64,000 nucleotides of DNA, from assembly GCA_002413455.1 (NCBI GenBank), contig DHXA01000107.1, positions 2,331-66,330 on the forward strand, in the 5' to 3' direction. The position numbers were made by a program, and so were the translations under genes. The notes beneath the pieces are model-generated. The model was not told where the DNA came from. It searched no databases and saw nothing but the letters and a program-made list of their open reading frames with translations. This document shows, in pieces, positions 16,934 through 25,965 of the stretch (the stretch's first letter is position 1; every line of letters begins with the position of its first letter). This DNA comes from Rhodanobacter sp. UBA5168. Its GTDB lineage: Bacteria; Pseudomonadota; Gammaproteobacteria; Xanthomonadales; Rhodanobacteraceae.

Positions 16934-17341
16934 TCACGCCAGGCTGGTGGCGACGCCGAAGCCGATCGCCATGATCACTGCCACCGCCATGCAGGCACTG
17001 CCGGGGCGAATGCGGCGGGCGTCGACGCGCGGAGTGAGCCGCCACAGCAGCACGGTGCCGATCAGCATGTCCAGCACCAGCACGCAGCGCAGCAAGCCGG
17101 AGCTCAGCAGCGCCGCATACGGTGGATGCAGGCGGCCTTCATACGCGGCTACGCCGACGATCAGCAGCATGCCGATCAGGGTCCACAGCAGGCAGGCGAA
17201 ATAGATGCGGTTGAACACCACCGCGCAGCGTTCGGTCCAGCGCAGCACGGACCAGCCGATCAGCGCGAACACCAGGGCAGCCATGCTGCTGTACAGCACC
17301 CACCAGAGCAGGCTGCTGATCACGGTAAGCAAGGTGGTCAT
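16934..17341 (-). CDS. Hypothetical four-helix membrane protein
   Basis: This 135-residue protein has four hydrophobic helices (about 4-28, 41-62, 74-95 and 112-133), charged loops and no motif that I recognise. The ATG at 17341 overlaps the TGA of the Mpo1-like gene (ATGA), so the two are coupled. The open frame continues further upstream, but that part is the out-of-frame shadow of the Mpo1-like gene. Confidence 0.68.
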   Translation of the reverse strand: MTTLLTVISSLLWWVLYSSMAALVFALIGWSVLRWTERCAVVFNRIYFACLLWTLIGMLLIVGVAAYEGRLHPPYAALLSSGLLRCVLVLDMLIGTVLLWRLTPRVDARRIRPGSACMAVAVIMAIGFGVATSLA

Positions 17342-17808
17342 GTGACTTGCTTGAACCCCAGCGCACGTAGCAGCTTGGCCATCAGCCACGCCGGGCCGAT
17401 CAGCAGATACGACAGATCGGTGAGGAAACTGGGACGCCGCCCTTCGAACTGGTGGCCGATGAACTGGCCGATCCAGGCCACCACGAACACACCGATCGCC
17501 AGGTAGCACAGCGAGACAGCGCCGAGCCGGTAGTACAGCACGTTGGTGAGCAGGCCCAGCAGCGCGAACGCGATCAGCAGCGCAATCGCCAACCGGTGCG
17601 AGTGTTTCCAGTACCAGTAGAACGCCAGCACCATCACCGCGACGGCTACCGTGCCGGGGCGGAACAACGTGGCCGGCACCGGGATCGTCCACAGCAGCGC
17701 GATCACCGACCACACGATCGGCGGTACGCAGAACCAGTGGAACAAGCGGTTGGTCGGGTTCTGGTGGTCGCCGCTGTAACTGTCGAGCCAGTCCTGCATG
17801 GTGCGCAT
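17338..17808 (-). CDS. Mpo1-like (DUF962) membrane protein
   Basis: This 156-residue protein has the DUF962/Mpo1 pattern: an N-terminal HQNPTNRLFHWFCVPPIV segment, about four membrane helices and a late GHQFEGRRPSFLTDL block. Yeast Mpo1 is an iron-dependent dioxygenase for 2-hydroxy fatty acids. The conserved His residues seen here fit metal binding, but the bacterial role is not established. The start at 17808 has GGGGAAAAG upstream. Cotranscribed with the small membrane gene behind it, and probably with purC 19 bp upstream. Confidence 0.82.
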   Translation of the reverse strand: MRTMQDWLDSYSGDHQNPTNRLFHWFCVPPIVWSVIALLWTIPVPATLFRPGTVAVAVMVLAFYWYWKHSHRLAIALLIAFALLGLLTNVLYYRLGAVSLCYLAIGVFVVAWIGQFIGHQFEGRRPSFLTDLSYLLIGPAWLMAKLLRALGFKQVT

Positions 17809-17827
17809 TGGCTTTTCCCCGTTGGAT

Positions 17828-18724
17828 TCAGCTGAGCCGGATACCGGCCAGCCGTTGCAGTGCTTCGGCATATTTGGCGGCCGTGCGCGCGATCACTTCG
17901 TCCGGAATCACCGGGCCGGGCGCGGTCTTGTTCCAGTCCTGCGTTTCCAGCCAGTCGCGCACGAACTGCTTGTCGTAGCTGGGCGGGCTGATGCCGGTGC
18001 GGTATTCGTCGGCGGGCCAGAAGCGCGAGGAATCCGGCGTCAGCATCTCGTCCATCACGTACAGCGTGCCGCTGACGTCGGTGCCGAACTCGAACTTGGT
18101 GTCGGCGATGATGATGCCGCGTTCGGCCGCATAGGCGGCGGCCCACCGGTAGATCGCCAGGGTGGCGTCGCGCACCTGACCGGCCAGGTCGCTGCCGATC
18201 GTGGCGACCACCGCGTCGTAGCTGACATTTTCGTCATGGTCGCCCACGGCCGCCTTGGTCGACGGCGTGAAGATCGGCGCCGGCAACTGCTGCGCCTGTT
18301 GCAGGCCGGCCGGAAGGGCGATGCCGCACAGCGAGCCGGTGGCGCGGTAATCCTTCCAGCCGGAGCCAATGAGGTAGCCGCGGGCGATCGCCTCCACCGG
18401 CACCGGCTTCAACCGGCGAGCCACCACCGCGCGCTTTTCGTAGAGCGCCAGATCGGTGCCGGGCGGCAACACGTGGGCCAGCGGCACGTCGAGCAGGTGG
18501 TTGGGAATCAGGTGGGCGGTCTTGCCGAACCAGAAGTTGGAGATCTGGGTAAGCATCTCGCCCTTGCCCGGGATCGGATTCGGCAGCACCACGTCGAATG
18601 CCGACAGCCGGTCGGTCGCCACCATCAGCAGCCGGTCGTCGTCCAGCGCGTAGACATCGCGCACCTTGCCGCGGTGAATCAGTTCCAGGCCGGGCAGGTT
18701 CGATTGCAGCAGGGTGGTGGGCAC
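17828..18724 (-). CDS. purC: Phosphoribosylaminoimidazole-succinocarboxamide synthase
   Basis: This 298-residue SAICAR synthase joins aspartate to CAIR in purine synthesis. Signatures are [12 protein letters not shown] (about 19-30), the [11 protein letters not shown] loop, [21 protein letters not shown], and the catalytic [11 protein letters not shown] segment near residue 205. The length is that of the longer SAICAR synthases. It begins with GTG preceded by AGAAAG, with no better ATG. It heads a minus-strand group with the Mpo1-like gene. Confidence 0.97.
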   Translation of the reverse strand: MPTTLLQSNLPGLELIHRGKVRDVYALDDDRLLMVATDRLSAFDVVLPNPIPGKGEMLTQISNFWFGKTAHLIPNHLLDVPLAHVLPPGTDLALYEKRAVVARRLKPVPVEAIARGYLIGSGWKDYRATGSLCGIALPAGLQQAQQLPAPIFTPSTKAAVGDHDENVSYDAVVATIGSDLAGQVRDATLAIYRWAAAYAAERGIIIADTKFEFGTDVSGTLYVMDEMLTPDSSRFWPADEYRTGISPPSYDKQFVRDWLETQDWNKTAPGPVIPDEVIARTAAKYAEALQRLAGIRLS

Positions 18725-18853
18725 TTTCTAAGTTTCCGCAGGCGGGGAAGGCGCCTATTCTAGCCGCTGCGGCCGGAATGCCGGAAAGCCGCATTGCCGG
18801 CCCGATCGGCGGGCACTGCTAGAATTGTTCGCCTTCATCCCCATGTGTTGCCG

Positions 18854-19168
18854 ATGCGAAACCTACTGATCGCGGCGCTGTGCCTGGTCGCCGCCCTCCC
18901 GATATGCGCGCAAACCCCGGTGCAGCCGACCCGGCTGGGCTTGTGTGCAGCCTGTCACGGTGCCACCGGCCACGCCAGCATGCCCGGCGTGCCGAATCTG
19001 GCCGGGCAGCAGCTGGATTACCTGCGCGATGCGCTGAAACAATACCGCGACGGCCGCCGCGACATCCCGGTGATGCGCGCCGCTATCGGCCCGGTCAGCG
19101 ATGCTGAACTCGATGCGCTGGCGCGCTGGTACAGCGTGCAATCGCCGCAGCCGCAGGTGCAGCCATGA
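18854..19168 (+). CDS. Periplasmic class I cytochrome c
   Basis: This 104-residue protein has a signal peptide (about 1-19, ending in CAQ), then the heme-binding CAACH (Cys31, Cys34, His35). A late Met in IPVMRAAI is a possible axial ligand. This is the small single-heme cytochrome c fold used in periplasmic electron transfer. Its stop overlaps the start of djlA (ATGA), so expression is coupled even though the functions look unrelated. A TAGAAT hexamer around 18820 could be its -10 element. Confidence 0.88.
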   Translation: MRNLLIAALCLVAALPICAQTPVQPTRLGLCAACHGATGHASMPGVPNLAGQQLDYLRDALKQYRDGRRDIPVMRAAIGPVSDAELDALARWYSVQSPQPQVQP

Positions 19169-19974
19169 GCTTCACCTACACGCTGTGGTTCGCTTTCTTC
19201 GGGTTGATCATCGGCCACCTGCCCGGTGCCGTCACCGGCGCGGTGATCGGTTTCATCTTCGACAACATGCGCTACAGCCAGCGCAAGAACGCCACGCCGG
19301 AAGCCGGCGGCTTTGTCGGCCCGCTGTTCACCCTGCTCGGCGCGGTGGCGAAATCCGATGGCCGCGTGTCGGAGCAGGAAATCGCGGTTGCCGAACGCCT
19401 GATGACCCGCATGAAGCTGGATACCGAGCTGCGCAAGCAGGCGGTGGTCAGCTTCAATGCCGGCAAGCAACCGGAATTCGACGTCACCCAGACCATCACC
19501 GCGCTGCGCAACTGGGTCGGCCTGCGCCGTGACCATGCGTTTCCGGTGCTCGATGTGGTGATCGAAACCGTGCTGGCCGAGGGCAATCCGCCACCGGAGA
19601 AAATGTCGATCCTGCGCCAGCTCGCATTTGCGCTGCGAGTCAGCGACATGGAGCTGATGGCGTTGATGGCGATGAAGGGCTACGCGTGGAACGCCGGTGC
19701 CGGCGGTCAACGTGGCTACGGACACGGCCCGACCGGCGGTGGCTACGTGCCACCGCAGCGCACGCCACAGGGGCCCGATCCGTATGCCGTGCTCGGGATC
19801 GACCGCAACGCCGACGATCGCGCGGTCAAGCGCGCCTACCGCAAGCTGATCTCCGAACATCACCCCGATCGCCTCGGCGACCTGCCCGAGGACATGCGCA
19901 AGCGTGCCGAGTCGCGCGCCAGCGAGATCAATGCCGCGTATGACCGGATCAAGGAAATGCGCGGCTTCAAGTAA
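19165..19974 (+). CDS. djlA: Co-chaperone DjlA (TerB-like plus J domain)
   Basis: This 269-residue protein has the full DjlA order: one N-terminal membrane helix with glycine pattern (about 5-30), a TerB-like helical domain (about 50-165), a Gly/Pro-rich linker and a C-terminal J domain (about 205-269) with the HPD motif in SEHHPDRLGDLP. The J domain stimulates DnaK ATPase at the inner membrane. Length and order are normal for the family. It is coupled to the cytochrome c gene by ATGA overlap. Confidence 0.95.
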   Translation: MSFTYTLWFAFFGLIIGHLPGAVTGAVIGFIFDNMRYSQRKNATPEAGGFVGPLFTLLGAVAKSDGRVSEQEIAVAERLMTRMKLDTELRKQAVVSFNAGKQPEFDVTQTITALRNWVGLRRDHAFPVLDVVIETVLAEGNPPPEKMSILRQLAFALRVSDMELMALMAMKGYAWNAGAGGQRGYGHGPTGGGYVPPQRTPQGPDPYAVLGIDRNADDRAVKRAYRKLISEHHPDRLGDLPEDMRKRAESRASEINAAYDRIKEMRGFK

Positions 19975-19983
19975 CCTAATATT

Positions 19984-20095
19984 GCAAAACCGGGCATCCT
20001 GTCGCGGTTTGCAAACAAGCTGACGCGGCAAAGCCGCGACAGCTTGTCGCGACAAGTGCTCTCGCACTCGTCGCGTCGGCACATCCCTGTGCCGA
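19984..20095. repeat. Tandem hairpin cluster between djlA and rpe
   Basis: Four stem-loops lie head to tail: 19984-20012 (bulged), 20017-20045 (AAGCTG-A-CGCGGC arm, AAA loop), 20049-20074 (GCGAC-A-AGTGC arm, TCTC loop) and 20076-20095 (TCGGCACA arm, TCCC loop). Together they fill nearly the whole gap, ending about 30 bp before the rpe start. It could be a mosaic dispersed repeat, a transcription terminator/attenuator or a structured leader. Confidence 0.75.
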
Positions 20096-20124
20096 TTTGG
20101 CAAGTTCCTGCTTCGAGGAAAGTC

Positions 20125-20793
20125 ATGAGCAAGCAAACCCCGATCATCGCCCCTTCCATCCTCGCCGCCGATTTCGCGCGGCTGGGCGAGGACACCGCCG
20201 CGGTGCTGGCGGCCGGTGCCGACTGGGTGCATTTCGACGTGATGGACAACCATTACGTGCCCAACCTCACGATCGGCCCGATGGTGCTGCAGTCGCTGCG
20301 CAAATACGGCATCACCGCTCCGATCGACGTGCACCTGATGGTCAAGCCGGTCGACCGCATCGTGCCGGACTTCGCCAGGGCCGGCGCCAGCCTGATCAGC
20401 TTCCACCCGGAAGCAAGCGAGCACATCGACCGCACGCTGGGATTGATCAAGGAGTCGGGTTGCCAGGCCGGGCTGGTATTCAACCCGGCCACGCCGCTGG
20501 ACTACCTCGACTACGTGATGGACAAGCTCGACCTGATCCTGATCATGTCGGTCAATCCCGGCTTCGGTGGACAGAAATTCATTCCCGGCACGCTGGAGAA
20601 ACTGCGCCAGGCACGCGCGCGCATCGACGCCGGCGGCCGCGCGGTCCGGCTCGAAGTCGATGGCGGCGTCACCGCGGAAAACATCGGCGCGATTGCCGCA
20701 GCCGGCGCCGACACCTTCGTTGCCGGTTCGGCGATTTTCCATGCGAAGGATTACCGCACGGAGATCGCAGCCATGCATCAGGCGATCGGTTGA
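20125..20793 (+). CDS. rpe: Ribulose-phosphate 3-epimerase
   Basis: This 222-residue TIM-barrel enzyme interconverts ribulose-5-phosphate and xylulose-5-phosphate. Metal ligands and catalytic residues lie in [41 protein letters not shown] and LEVDGGVT, all intact. The start at 20125 has GAGGAAAG just upstream; the longer open frame runs into the hairpin cluster and is rejected. In many proteobacteria rpe stands just upstream of gph and trpE; here trpE is 5.8 kb away and gph is not seen. Confidence 0.97.
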   Translation: MSKQTPIIAPSILAADFARLGEDTAAVLAAGADWVHFDVMDNHYVPNLTIGPMVLQSLRKYGITAPIDVHLMVKPVDRIVPDFARAGASLISFHPEASEHIDRTLGLIKESGCQAGLVFNPATPLDYLDYVMDKLDLILIMSVNPGFGGQKFIPGTLEKLRQARARIDAGGRAVRLEVDGGVTAENIGAIAAAGADTFVAGSAIFHAKDYRTEIAAMHQAIG

Positions 20794-21156
20794 GCATCCC
20801 CGCAACGATGCGCAAGGCCAAAGGCTGAATGACCGTTACCGATTCACAAAACATCCGCGCATAAAAATCCCGACGCAGTGAACGGCCGCGCCGGGATAAA
20901 CGTCGTCAGACGTGAGAGGGAACACCATTGATTGGTGTGCCGATACGACCGCTGCCAAGGGAGGGGTCAACGGCCGCATCGGCACGTTCCACGGCAATGG
21001 AACGGTACCAATCACAAGTTCTGACCGGGTCGGTCGGGTTTGGTTCCCGGTAAAATTCTGAACGGACCGATCGGCGGCCCCATGCGGTCCGACAGAAAAA
21101 TCCCCTCGCAGGGAGGGGAAAAGCAACCACCATGTCGGACGGAATAGGGTGGCAAA
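20794..21156. other. 363-bp intergenic stretch without a convincing gene
   Basis: The stretch between rpe and the minus-strand peptide operon holds overlapping short open frames on both strands, none with a ribosome-binding site or the third-position GC of real genes nearby. A minus-strand intrinsic terminator sits at 21096-21119. Nothing else is supportable. Confidence 0.5.
21096..21119 (-). terminator. Intrinsic terminator of the two-peptide operon
   Basis: On the minus strand a CCCCTC/GAGGGG stem with a 5-base loop is followed by five U residues (A-run at 21096-21100). It lies about 38 bp after the stop of the 43-residue peptide, as expected for a small operon. Confidence 0.7.
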
Positions 21157-21288
21157 TCAGACCGGTTGCCAGTCGGGATCGGTATCCACTTGCCCCGCGC
21201 CCGGTGCGATTCCCTTCGCCCCGGGCGCACGGTTGCCTTCCACGGCGAACCGATCAAACGGCAATGCGCTGATAGTCGACTTGCACAT
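21157..21288 (-). CDS. 43-residue peptide, second gene of a mini-operon
   Basis: This short frame encodes a 43-residue, soluble, Gly/Pro/Asp-rich peptide beginning MCKSTISALPFDRF and ending DTDPDWQPV. GAGGTAG precedes the ATG at a good distance and overlaps the TGA of the upstream small gene, so the two are translationally coupled. A terminator follows. There is no signal sequence and one N-terminal Cys. Function unknown. The support is the ribosome-binding site, the coupling and the terminator, not similarity. Confidence 0.55.
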   Translation of the reverse strand: MCKSTISALPFDRFAVEGNRAPGAKGIAPGAGQVDTDPDWQPV

Positions 21289-21298
21289 GATGTCTACC

Positions 21299-21418
21299 TC
21301 AATGAATGCCGAGCAGCAGGCCGAGCACCAGGGCGCCCAGCGCCAGCGTCACCCGCAGGGGTTCGAAGCTGCGCAGTTCGGCGTTAGGGTCAATGTTGGC
21401 TGGGTCGGGTTTGCGCAT
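21299..21418 (-). CDS. 39-residue single-helix membrane peptide, first gene of a mini-operon
   Basis: This 39-residue peptide has an acidic, polar N-terminal half (MRKPDPANIDPNAELRSFEP) and one membrane helix (about 22-38) running to the C-terminus, so it would be a tail-anchored small protein. GGAG lies 8 bp before the ATG at 21418. The downstream 43-residue peptide begins 10 bp after its stop. A longer in-frame start exists, but this one has the better ribosome-binding site. Confidence 0.55.
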   Translation of the reverse strand: MRKPDPANIDPNAELRSFEPLRVTLALGALVLGLLLGIH

Positions 21419-21605
21419 TTGGCTGCTCCAGCGGGTACGTGGAGCCATTGAACCGGAGTACGCGGCGGCGATGCTGTCCGGGATCGGGCGCGAAGAAGGC
21501 GGTATCGGCCGATTTTGTGGCGGCAATTTCCCCGGCGGACCTAGCGACGGGGAATGACGAGACGCGTAGACTCGAAGTCAATGCCAGCAGAAGAAGGAGT
21601 TTCTT

Positions 21606-22400
21606 ATGAATTTTCCTGGATGGAACAGGTCGGTGCTTGCTCTTGTGATGGCGTTGGGTGCGATCATCAGCCCAAGCAGCTTTGCCGGCCAGCAGAGGGC
21701 GTCTGTGGGACAGGCAGCCGTGGCCGGGGTAGCCGCTCCCGAGTTCAAGATCGACCGGAGCGTCGAGGATTTGGCGACGGTGTATTGCCCGCGCGGGCTG
21801 GAACGTTTCCTGCCCGGCAGCTACTACTACTGTGTTGGCGTTCGCGACATGGCCAAGGGAGACAATGCGCGCAGCAGGGAAATGCTGCGGATTGCCGCCA
21901 GCTGGGGCAACAAATCTGCGCAGTTTCTGCTTGGCATGGGTTATTTCAAGGGAGACGTCGAGCCGCTCGATCGACCGCTTGGACTCGCGTGGATGGGTTT
22001 GGCATCGGAGCGCAGGGATCCAACCTATGCCGCGATATTCAGCTCGGCCTGGAAGGAGGCAACGCCGCAGGAGCAGGCGCGAGCGCAAGAGTTGTGGCGA
22101 TCTATGCTGCCGACCTATGGAGACGCGCGCGCTGCACACCGCGCGGAATTGCGCTTCAAACACGAACGTGATGCGCTTGTGAGCAACGCCGCTTATGGCG
22201 CTCGGGTCTGCATTTCGGGATTGACCACCGATCAAGTTGTGTCGGCAGACCCTCACAACGACGACACCTTGTGTACAAACGCTCAGCCGGTAGATTTGGT
22301 GGCAAAAAAAATGGACGTCTACGCGGAACAGCTGTTTGACGGCTGGTCGGGCCACGTGACGGTAGGGCCAATGAAGATCGTGCATTCTTCGCCCAACTAG
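21606..22400 (+). CDS. Secreted Sel1-like repeat protein
   Basis: This 264-residue protein has a signal peptide (about 1-27, ending in SFAG). The central helical region contains SAQFLLGMGYFKGDVEPLDRP and GLAWMGLASERRDP, which resemble a Sel1/TPR-like repeat, a scaffold for protein contacts in the periplasm. Four cysteines in the mature protein could form disulfides. GAAGGAG before the ATG is a strong ribosome-binding site. It is divergent from the two-peptide operon. Its partner is unknown. Confidence 0.72.
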   Translation: MNFPGWNRSVLALVMALGAIISPSSFAGQQRASVGQAAVAGVAAPEFKIDRSVEDLATVYCPRGLERFLPGSYYYCVGVRDMAKGDNARSREMLRIAASWGNKSAQFLLGMGYFKGDVEPLDRPLGLAWMGLASERRDPTYAAIFSSAWKEATPQEQARAQELWRSMLPTYGDARAAHRAELRFKHERDALVSNAAYGARVCISGLTTDQVVSADPHNDDTLCTNAQPVDLVAKKMDVYAEQLFDGWSGHVTVGPMKIVHSSPN

Positions 22401-22518
22401 AGGGGTGCTGGGGCGCTGTAGCGGCCCCGCGCAGGGCGAAACGCGGGCATTCGCGTTGTGCGGCTTGCGTCGCGCCGGTTCGCATAGCACGCTGCGCGCA
22501 TCCAACAGGGAGCGTGCC

Positions 22519-23208
22519 ATGGGCCGCAGCATTGCCATCGTCGAAGACGAACCGTTGATCCGTGCCAACTACGTGGAGGCGCTGAACCGCTTCGGCTACG
22601 ACGCGCGCGGTTACGGCTCGCGCCAGGAAGCGTCCAGTGCGTTTGCGATGCGGTTGCCGGAGCTGGTGATCATCGACATCGGCCTCGGCGATGAGCCAGA
22701 GGGCGGTTTCGACCTGTGCCGCGAGCTGCGCGCGAAGTCGGCGACGCTGCCGCTGATCTTCCTCACCGCGCGCGATTCGGATTTCGACGTGATCTCCGGC
22801 CTGCGCCTGGGCGCCGACGATTACCTGTCCAAGGACACCAGCCTGCACCAGCTGGCCGCGCGCATCGCCGCGCTGTTCCGCCGGATCGAGTCGCTGAAGG
22901 CGCCGGCCTCCAGCGAGACGGTGATCGAGCACGGTCCGCTGAAGCTGGAATCCGAGCGCATGCGCATCAGCTGGAACGGCGCGGAAGTGCCGCTCACCGT
23001 CACCGAATTCTGGATGGTGCACACGCTCATCCGCTTCCCCGGCCACGTGAAGAACCGCGATCAGCTGATGCGCGAGGCGGAGCTGGTCGTGGACGACGCC
23101 ACCATCACTTCGCACATCAAGCGCATCCGCAAGAAGTTCATCGCGGTGTCGCCGGAATTCGACGCGATCGAGACCGTGCATGGGGTCGGTTATCGGTGGA
23201 AGCCGTGA
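22519..23208 (+). CDS. PdsR-like response regulator (OmpR/PhoB family)
   Basis: This 229-residue protein has a receiver domain with the acidic pair near residues 10-11, phospho-acceptor Asp53 (IIDIGLGD) and Lys in DDYLSKD. A winged-helix domain follows, with LTVTEFWMVHTL and VVDDATITSHIKRIRKKF. The wording of both domains closely matches the response regulator of the proteobacterial dedicated sortase system (PdsR). The matching kinase lies two genes downstream. No sortase or sortase target is seen within the window, so the regulon here may differ. Confidence 0.88.
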   Translation: MGRSIAIVEDEPLIRANYVEALNRFGYDARGYGSRQEASSAFAMRLPELVIIDIGLGDEPEGGFDLCRELRAKSATLPLIFLTARDSDFDVISGLRLGADDYLSKDTSLHQLAARIAALFRRIESLKAPASSETVIEHGPLKLESERMRISWNGAEVPLTVTEFWMVHTLIRFPGHVKNRDQLMREAELVVDDATITSHIKRIRKKFIAVSPEFDAIETVHGVGYRWKP

Positions 23209-23222
23209 TACGGAATGCAGTG

Positions 23223-23801
23223 ATGCGACGCGCAGGGCTGGTGTTGGCGTCGTGCTTGTTCACGGCGGTGGTGCAAGCGGGCACGCCGGCAGACAACGTG
23301 CTGGCGCGCGGCGCGCGCGATGGCGCCACGCCGGCATGGGCGATCGTCGCCGACACGCCCATAGGCTGGACGCGCGACTGCTGCACGTATGCGCGCGCGA
23401 TCGGTGTCGACGCCGTGCTTTATCAAGGCGAATGGAACGGCAATCCACAGCGCGTGATGGTGCTCAACGTGTCGCCGCGCAAGCTGCCCACGCTGGCGGC
23501 GGAGGTGCAGGCCGACCGCAAGCGTTACCTGCAGCACGATCCGGCCGGCAAGGTCTCCGGCTTTGTGGTGCGTCAGCGCGCCATGCCGTGCGAGGCGACC
23601 GTCTATCAGGGCAGCGATCATGTCGACGACGTGGTCGTATTCTGCGATCCGGGTCAGGCCAGTGGCGTACGGCTGAGCTGGTCGATGGCGTTCGACGATG
23701 CCGATCCGTCACGCCGCGCATTGCTGGACGACTTCATGCAGGTCGTGGTGGCCACGCGCTGGACGCGGGACGCGACCGCACCGCCCATGCACGGCATCTG
23801 A
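23223..23801 (+). CDS. Secreted hypothetical protein between PdsR- and PdsS-like genes
   Basis: This 192-residue protein has a signal peptide (about 1-20, ending in VVQA) and three mature cysteines (CCTYA and EATVYQ regions). It is unrecognised. A GTG at 23205 overlapping the regulator's stop (GTGA) is an alternative start that would add six residues. Its position between regulator and kinase genes, with tight spacing on both sides, suggests a sensor accessory protein in the periplasm. That is inference only. Confidence 0.7.
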   Translation: MRRAGLVLASCLFTAVVQAGTPADNVLARGARDGATPAWAIVADTPIGWTRDCCTYARAIGVDAVLYQGEWNGNPQRVMVLNVSPRKLPTLAAEVQADRKRYLQHDPAGKVSGFVVRQRAMPCEATVYQGSDHVDDVVVFCDPGQASGVRLSWSMAFDDADPSRRALLDDFMQVVVATRWTRDATAPPMHGI

Positions 23802-23813
23802 TCGTTCACCCTG

Positions 23814-25844
23814 ATGACCCTGCGCCGCAAACTCCTGCTGGTCGCGCTGTGCACGCTGGCGCTGCCGATCGCCGGCTGGTTGTACGTGCGGCAGATGGAA
23901 GCGTTGTTGCGCGACGGTCAGGCACAGGCATTGCTGGCGTCGGCGGGAGCGGTGGCGCGCAGCCTGGTGGTGACCGGCGCAGTGCCGCCGGAATCGCAGC
24001 GGAGCTGGTACGTACAGGCGACGCCGGGGCCGATCACCGTGGACGGTTACGGCGACGACTGGGCGCCGCTGACACCGTGGAGTCAGGCGCTGGGTCAGCT
24101 CGGCAAGCTGCTGCTGGCTGCGGACGGGAACGGGCTGTATCTGTACGCGGATGTGCGCGACATCCGGCGTACTCGCGCCGATGCCGATGATGCGAACGCG
24201 CTGGCCGCCGATCATCTGATCCTGACCCTGGGCAATGCGGCCGGACAACGGCGTTACCTGCTGACCAGCGCGGCGCCCGGACCGCTCATTGCACAGCCGC
24301 TCGACCCGGCGGTCGAAGGCTTGCCCGACCTGCTCGCTGCGCAATGGCAGGAGGATGGCAGCGGCTATCAGGTCGAGCTGCGGCTGCCGACGACCTTGCA
24401 CCTGAGCGTACTCGGTGTCGGCGTGTACGACGCAGCGGCCGGCGGCGACCGCATGGCTTCCGATACGCGGACCTTGCTGAGCTATTCGGACAAGCTTTCC
24501 GGCGAGCTGGCGCAGCTCGTGCCCGACCGCGTGCAGGCGCGCGTGCTGGCGCCGCAAGGCTGGCTGCTGGCGCGCGCCGGCCGTCTCGACAGCGCGCCAG
24601 GTGCCGACGACCAGCCAGGCTGGTTCGCCTCGCTGGTCTATCGCTCGCTGCTGGCGACCCGGCTGGAGGATGCCAACCCGTGGTCGCAGGACGTACCGCG
24701 GCTGGATACCCCGGAGGTCGGCCAGGCGGGCGCCGGCAAACCGGTGGCCGTGTGGCGCAGTGGTGAGGAACGCGGCAGCGTGGTGCTTGCCGCCGCCGTG
24801 CCGATCGCGCGTGCGGGCAAGGTCGACGGCGTGCTGCTGCTGGAGCAGGCCAGCCGTGCCGTACCGCTGCTGGCCAACCGCGCGCTGTTCGGCCTGCTGC
24901 TGACCAGCTTCGGCGTGCTGCTGGTGGCCGGCGGCATCCTGCTGGCGTTCGCCACACGGCTCAGCCTGCGGCTCGGGCGACTGCGCAACGCGGCTGAACG
25001 CGCCCAGCTCAACGATGGACGTCTGGACGGCTTGTTCGAACAGGGTCGTTTCCCGATGAGCGACGCACCGGACGAGATCGGCGATCTCGCGCGCAGTTTC
25101 GAGCAACTGTTCGAGGTGGTCGGCGGCTACACCGATTACCTGCGCACGCTGGCCTCGAAACTCTCGCACGAACTCAACACGCCGCTGGCGATCGTGAAAT
25201 CCTCGCTGGACAACCTCGAACATGCTCTGCAGGAGCGGGCCGCGCTGCCGGCCGAGGCGCAGCCGTATCTGGCGCGTGCCCGCGACGGCGTGGCGCGGCT
25301 CGGTGCGCTGGTGCGCGCGATGAGCGAGTCGAGCCGGATGGAGCGATCGATCGTCGCGGCAGAACCCGAGGACGTCGACCTGCGCGACGTGGTGCGTGGC
25401 TGCGCCGACGCTTACCGCGCCTTGATCGGCGCTCGCCGGCTCGACTCCATGTTGCCCGACGCGCCGTTGTACCTGCATTGCGCGCCCGAGCTGCTCGCGC
25501 AGGCGCTGGACAAGCTGCTCGACAACGCACTGTCGTTCACGCCCGAACATGGCTGGTTGCGCCTGAGCCTGCATGCCACCGCGGACGGCGCCGAGATCGA
25601 GCTGGCCAATCAGGGCCCGCTATTGCCCGCAGCGATGCAGGGTCGACTGTTCGATTCGCTGGTCAGCCTGCGCGACAGGGCCACTCCCGGCGATGCGCCG
25701 CACCTGGGCCTGGGCCTGTACGTGGTTCGGCTGGTCGCCGAGCGCCACGGCGGCATCGCCAGCGCGCGCAACCTGGACGACGGCAGTGGCGTAGCGTTCA
25801 GCCTTACCTTGCGTGGCATGCCACGGCAGCGCCTGGGCGGTTGA
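23814..25844 (+). CDS. PdsS-like sensor histidine kinase
   Basis: This 676-residue kinase has one N-terminal membrane helix (about 8-25) and a large periplasmic domain with TPGPITVDGYGDDW near residue 75, a pattern like CBM9/DOMON carbohydrate-sensing folds. A second helix lies near 362-386. The HisKA domain has His452 in LSHELNTPLAIV. The ATPase domain has the N box (LDKLLDNALSF) and GLGLYVVRLV. The architecture matches the histidine kinase of the proteobacterial dedicated sortase system. It pairs with the regulator at 22519. The periplasmic ligand is unknown. Confidence 0.88.
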   Translation: MTLRRKLLLVALCTLALPIAGWLYVRQMEALLRDGQAQALLASAGAVARSLVVTGAVPPESQRSWYVQATPGPITVDGYGDDWAPLTPWSQALGQLGKLLLAADGNGLYLYADVRDIRRTRADADDANALAADHLILTLGNAAGQRRYLLTSAAPGPLIAQPLDPAVEGLPDLLAAQWQEDGSGYQVELRLPTTLHLSVLGVGVYDAAAGGDRMASDTRTLLSYSDKLSGELAQLVPDRVQARVLAPQGWLLARAGRLDSAPGADDQPGWFASLVYRSLLATRLEDANPWSQDVPRLDTPEVGQAGAGKPVAVWRSGEERGSVVLAAAVPIARAGKVDGVLLLEQASRAVPLLANRALFGLLLTSFGVLLVAGGILLAFATRLSLRLGRLRNAAERAQLNDGRLDGLFEQGRFPMSDAPDEIGDLARSFEQLFEVVGGYTDYLRTLASKLSHELNTPLAIVKSSLDNLEHALQERAALPAEAQPYLARARDGVARLGALVRAMSESSRMERSIVAAEPEDVDLRDVVRGCADAYRALIGARRLDSMLPDAPLYLHCAPELLAQALDKLLDNALSFTPEHGWLRLSLHATADGAEIELANQGPLLPAAMQGRLFDSLVSLRDRATPGDAPHLGLGLYVVRLVAERHGGIASARNLDDGSGVAFSLTLRGMPRQRLGG

Positions 25845-25965
25845 TCCTGCGCCAGCACTGGCCGAATTGCGGGTATGGTCGCGAGGCGTCCTTGCCAAGT
25901 CGGCTCAAGGTTTTCCGATCCATGCCGTTAAGCGAGGACGGCGTTACCTTCTCGGGAAACCTGCC

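Noticed and set aside
20836-21126. Minus-strand frame of 96 codons downstream of the two-peptide operon
   Set aside because: It starts at the terminator region, has no ribosome-binding site, and two other frames in the same DNA are equally open.
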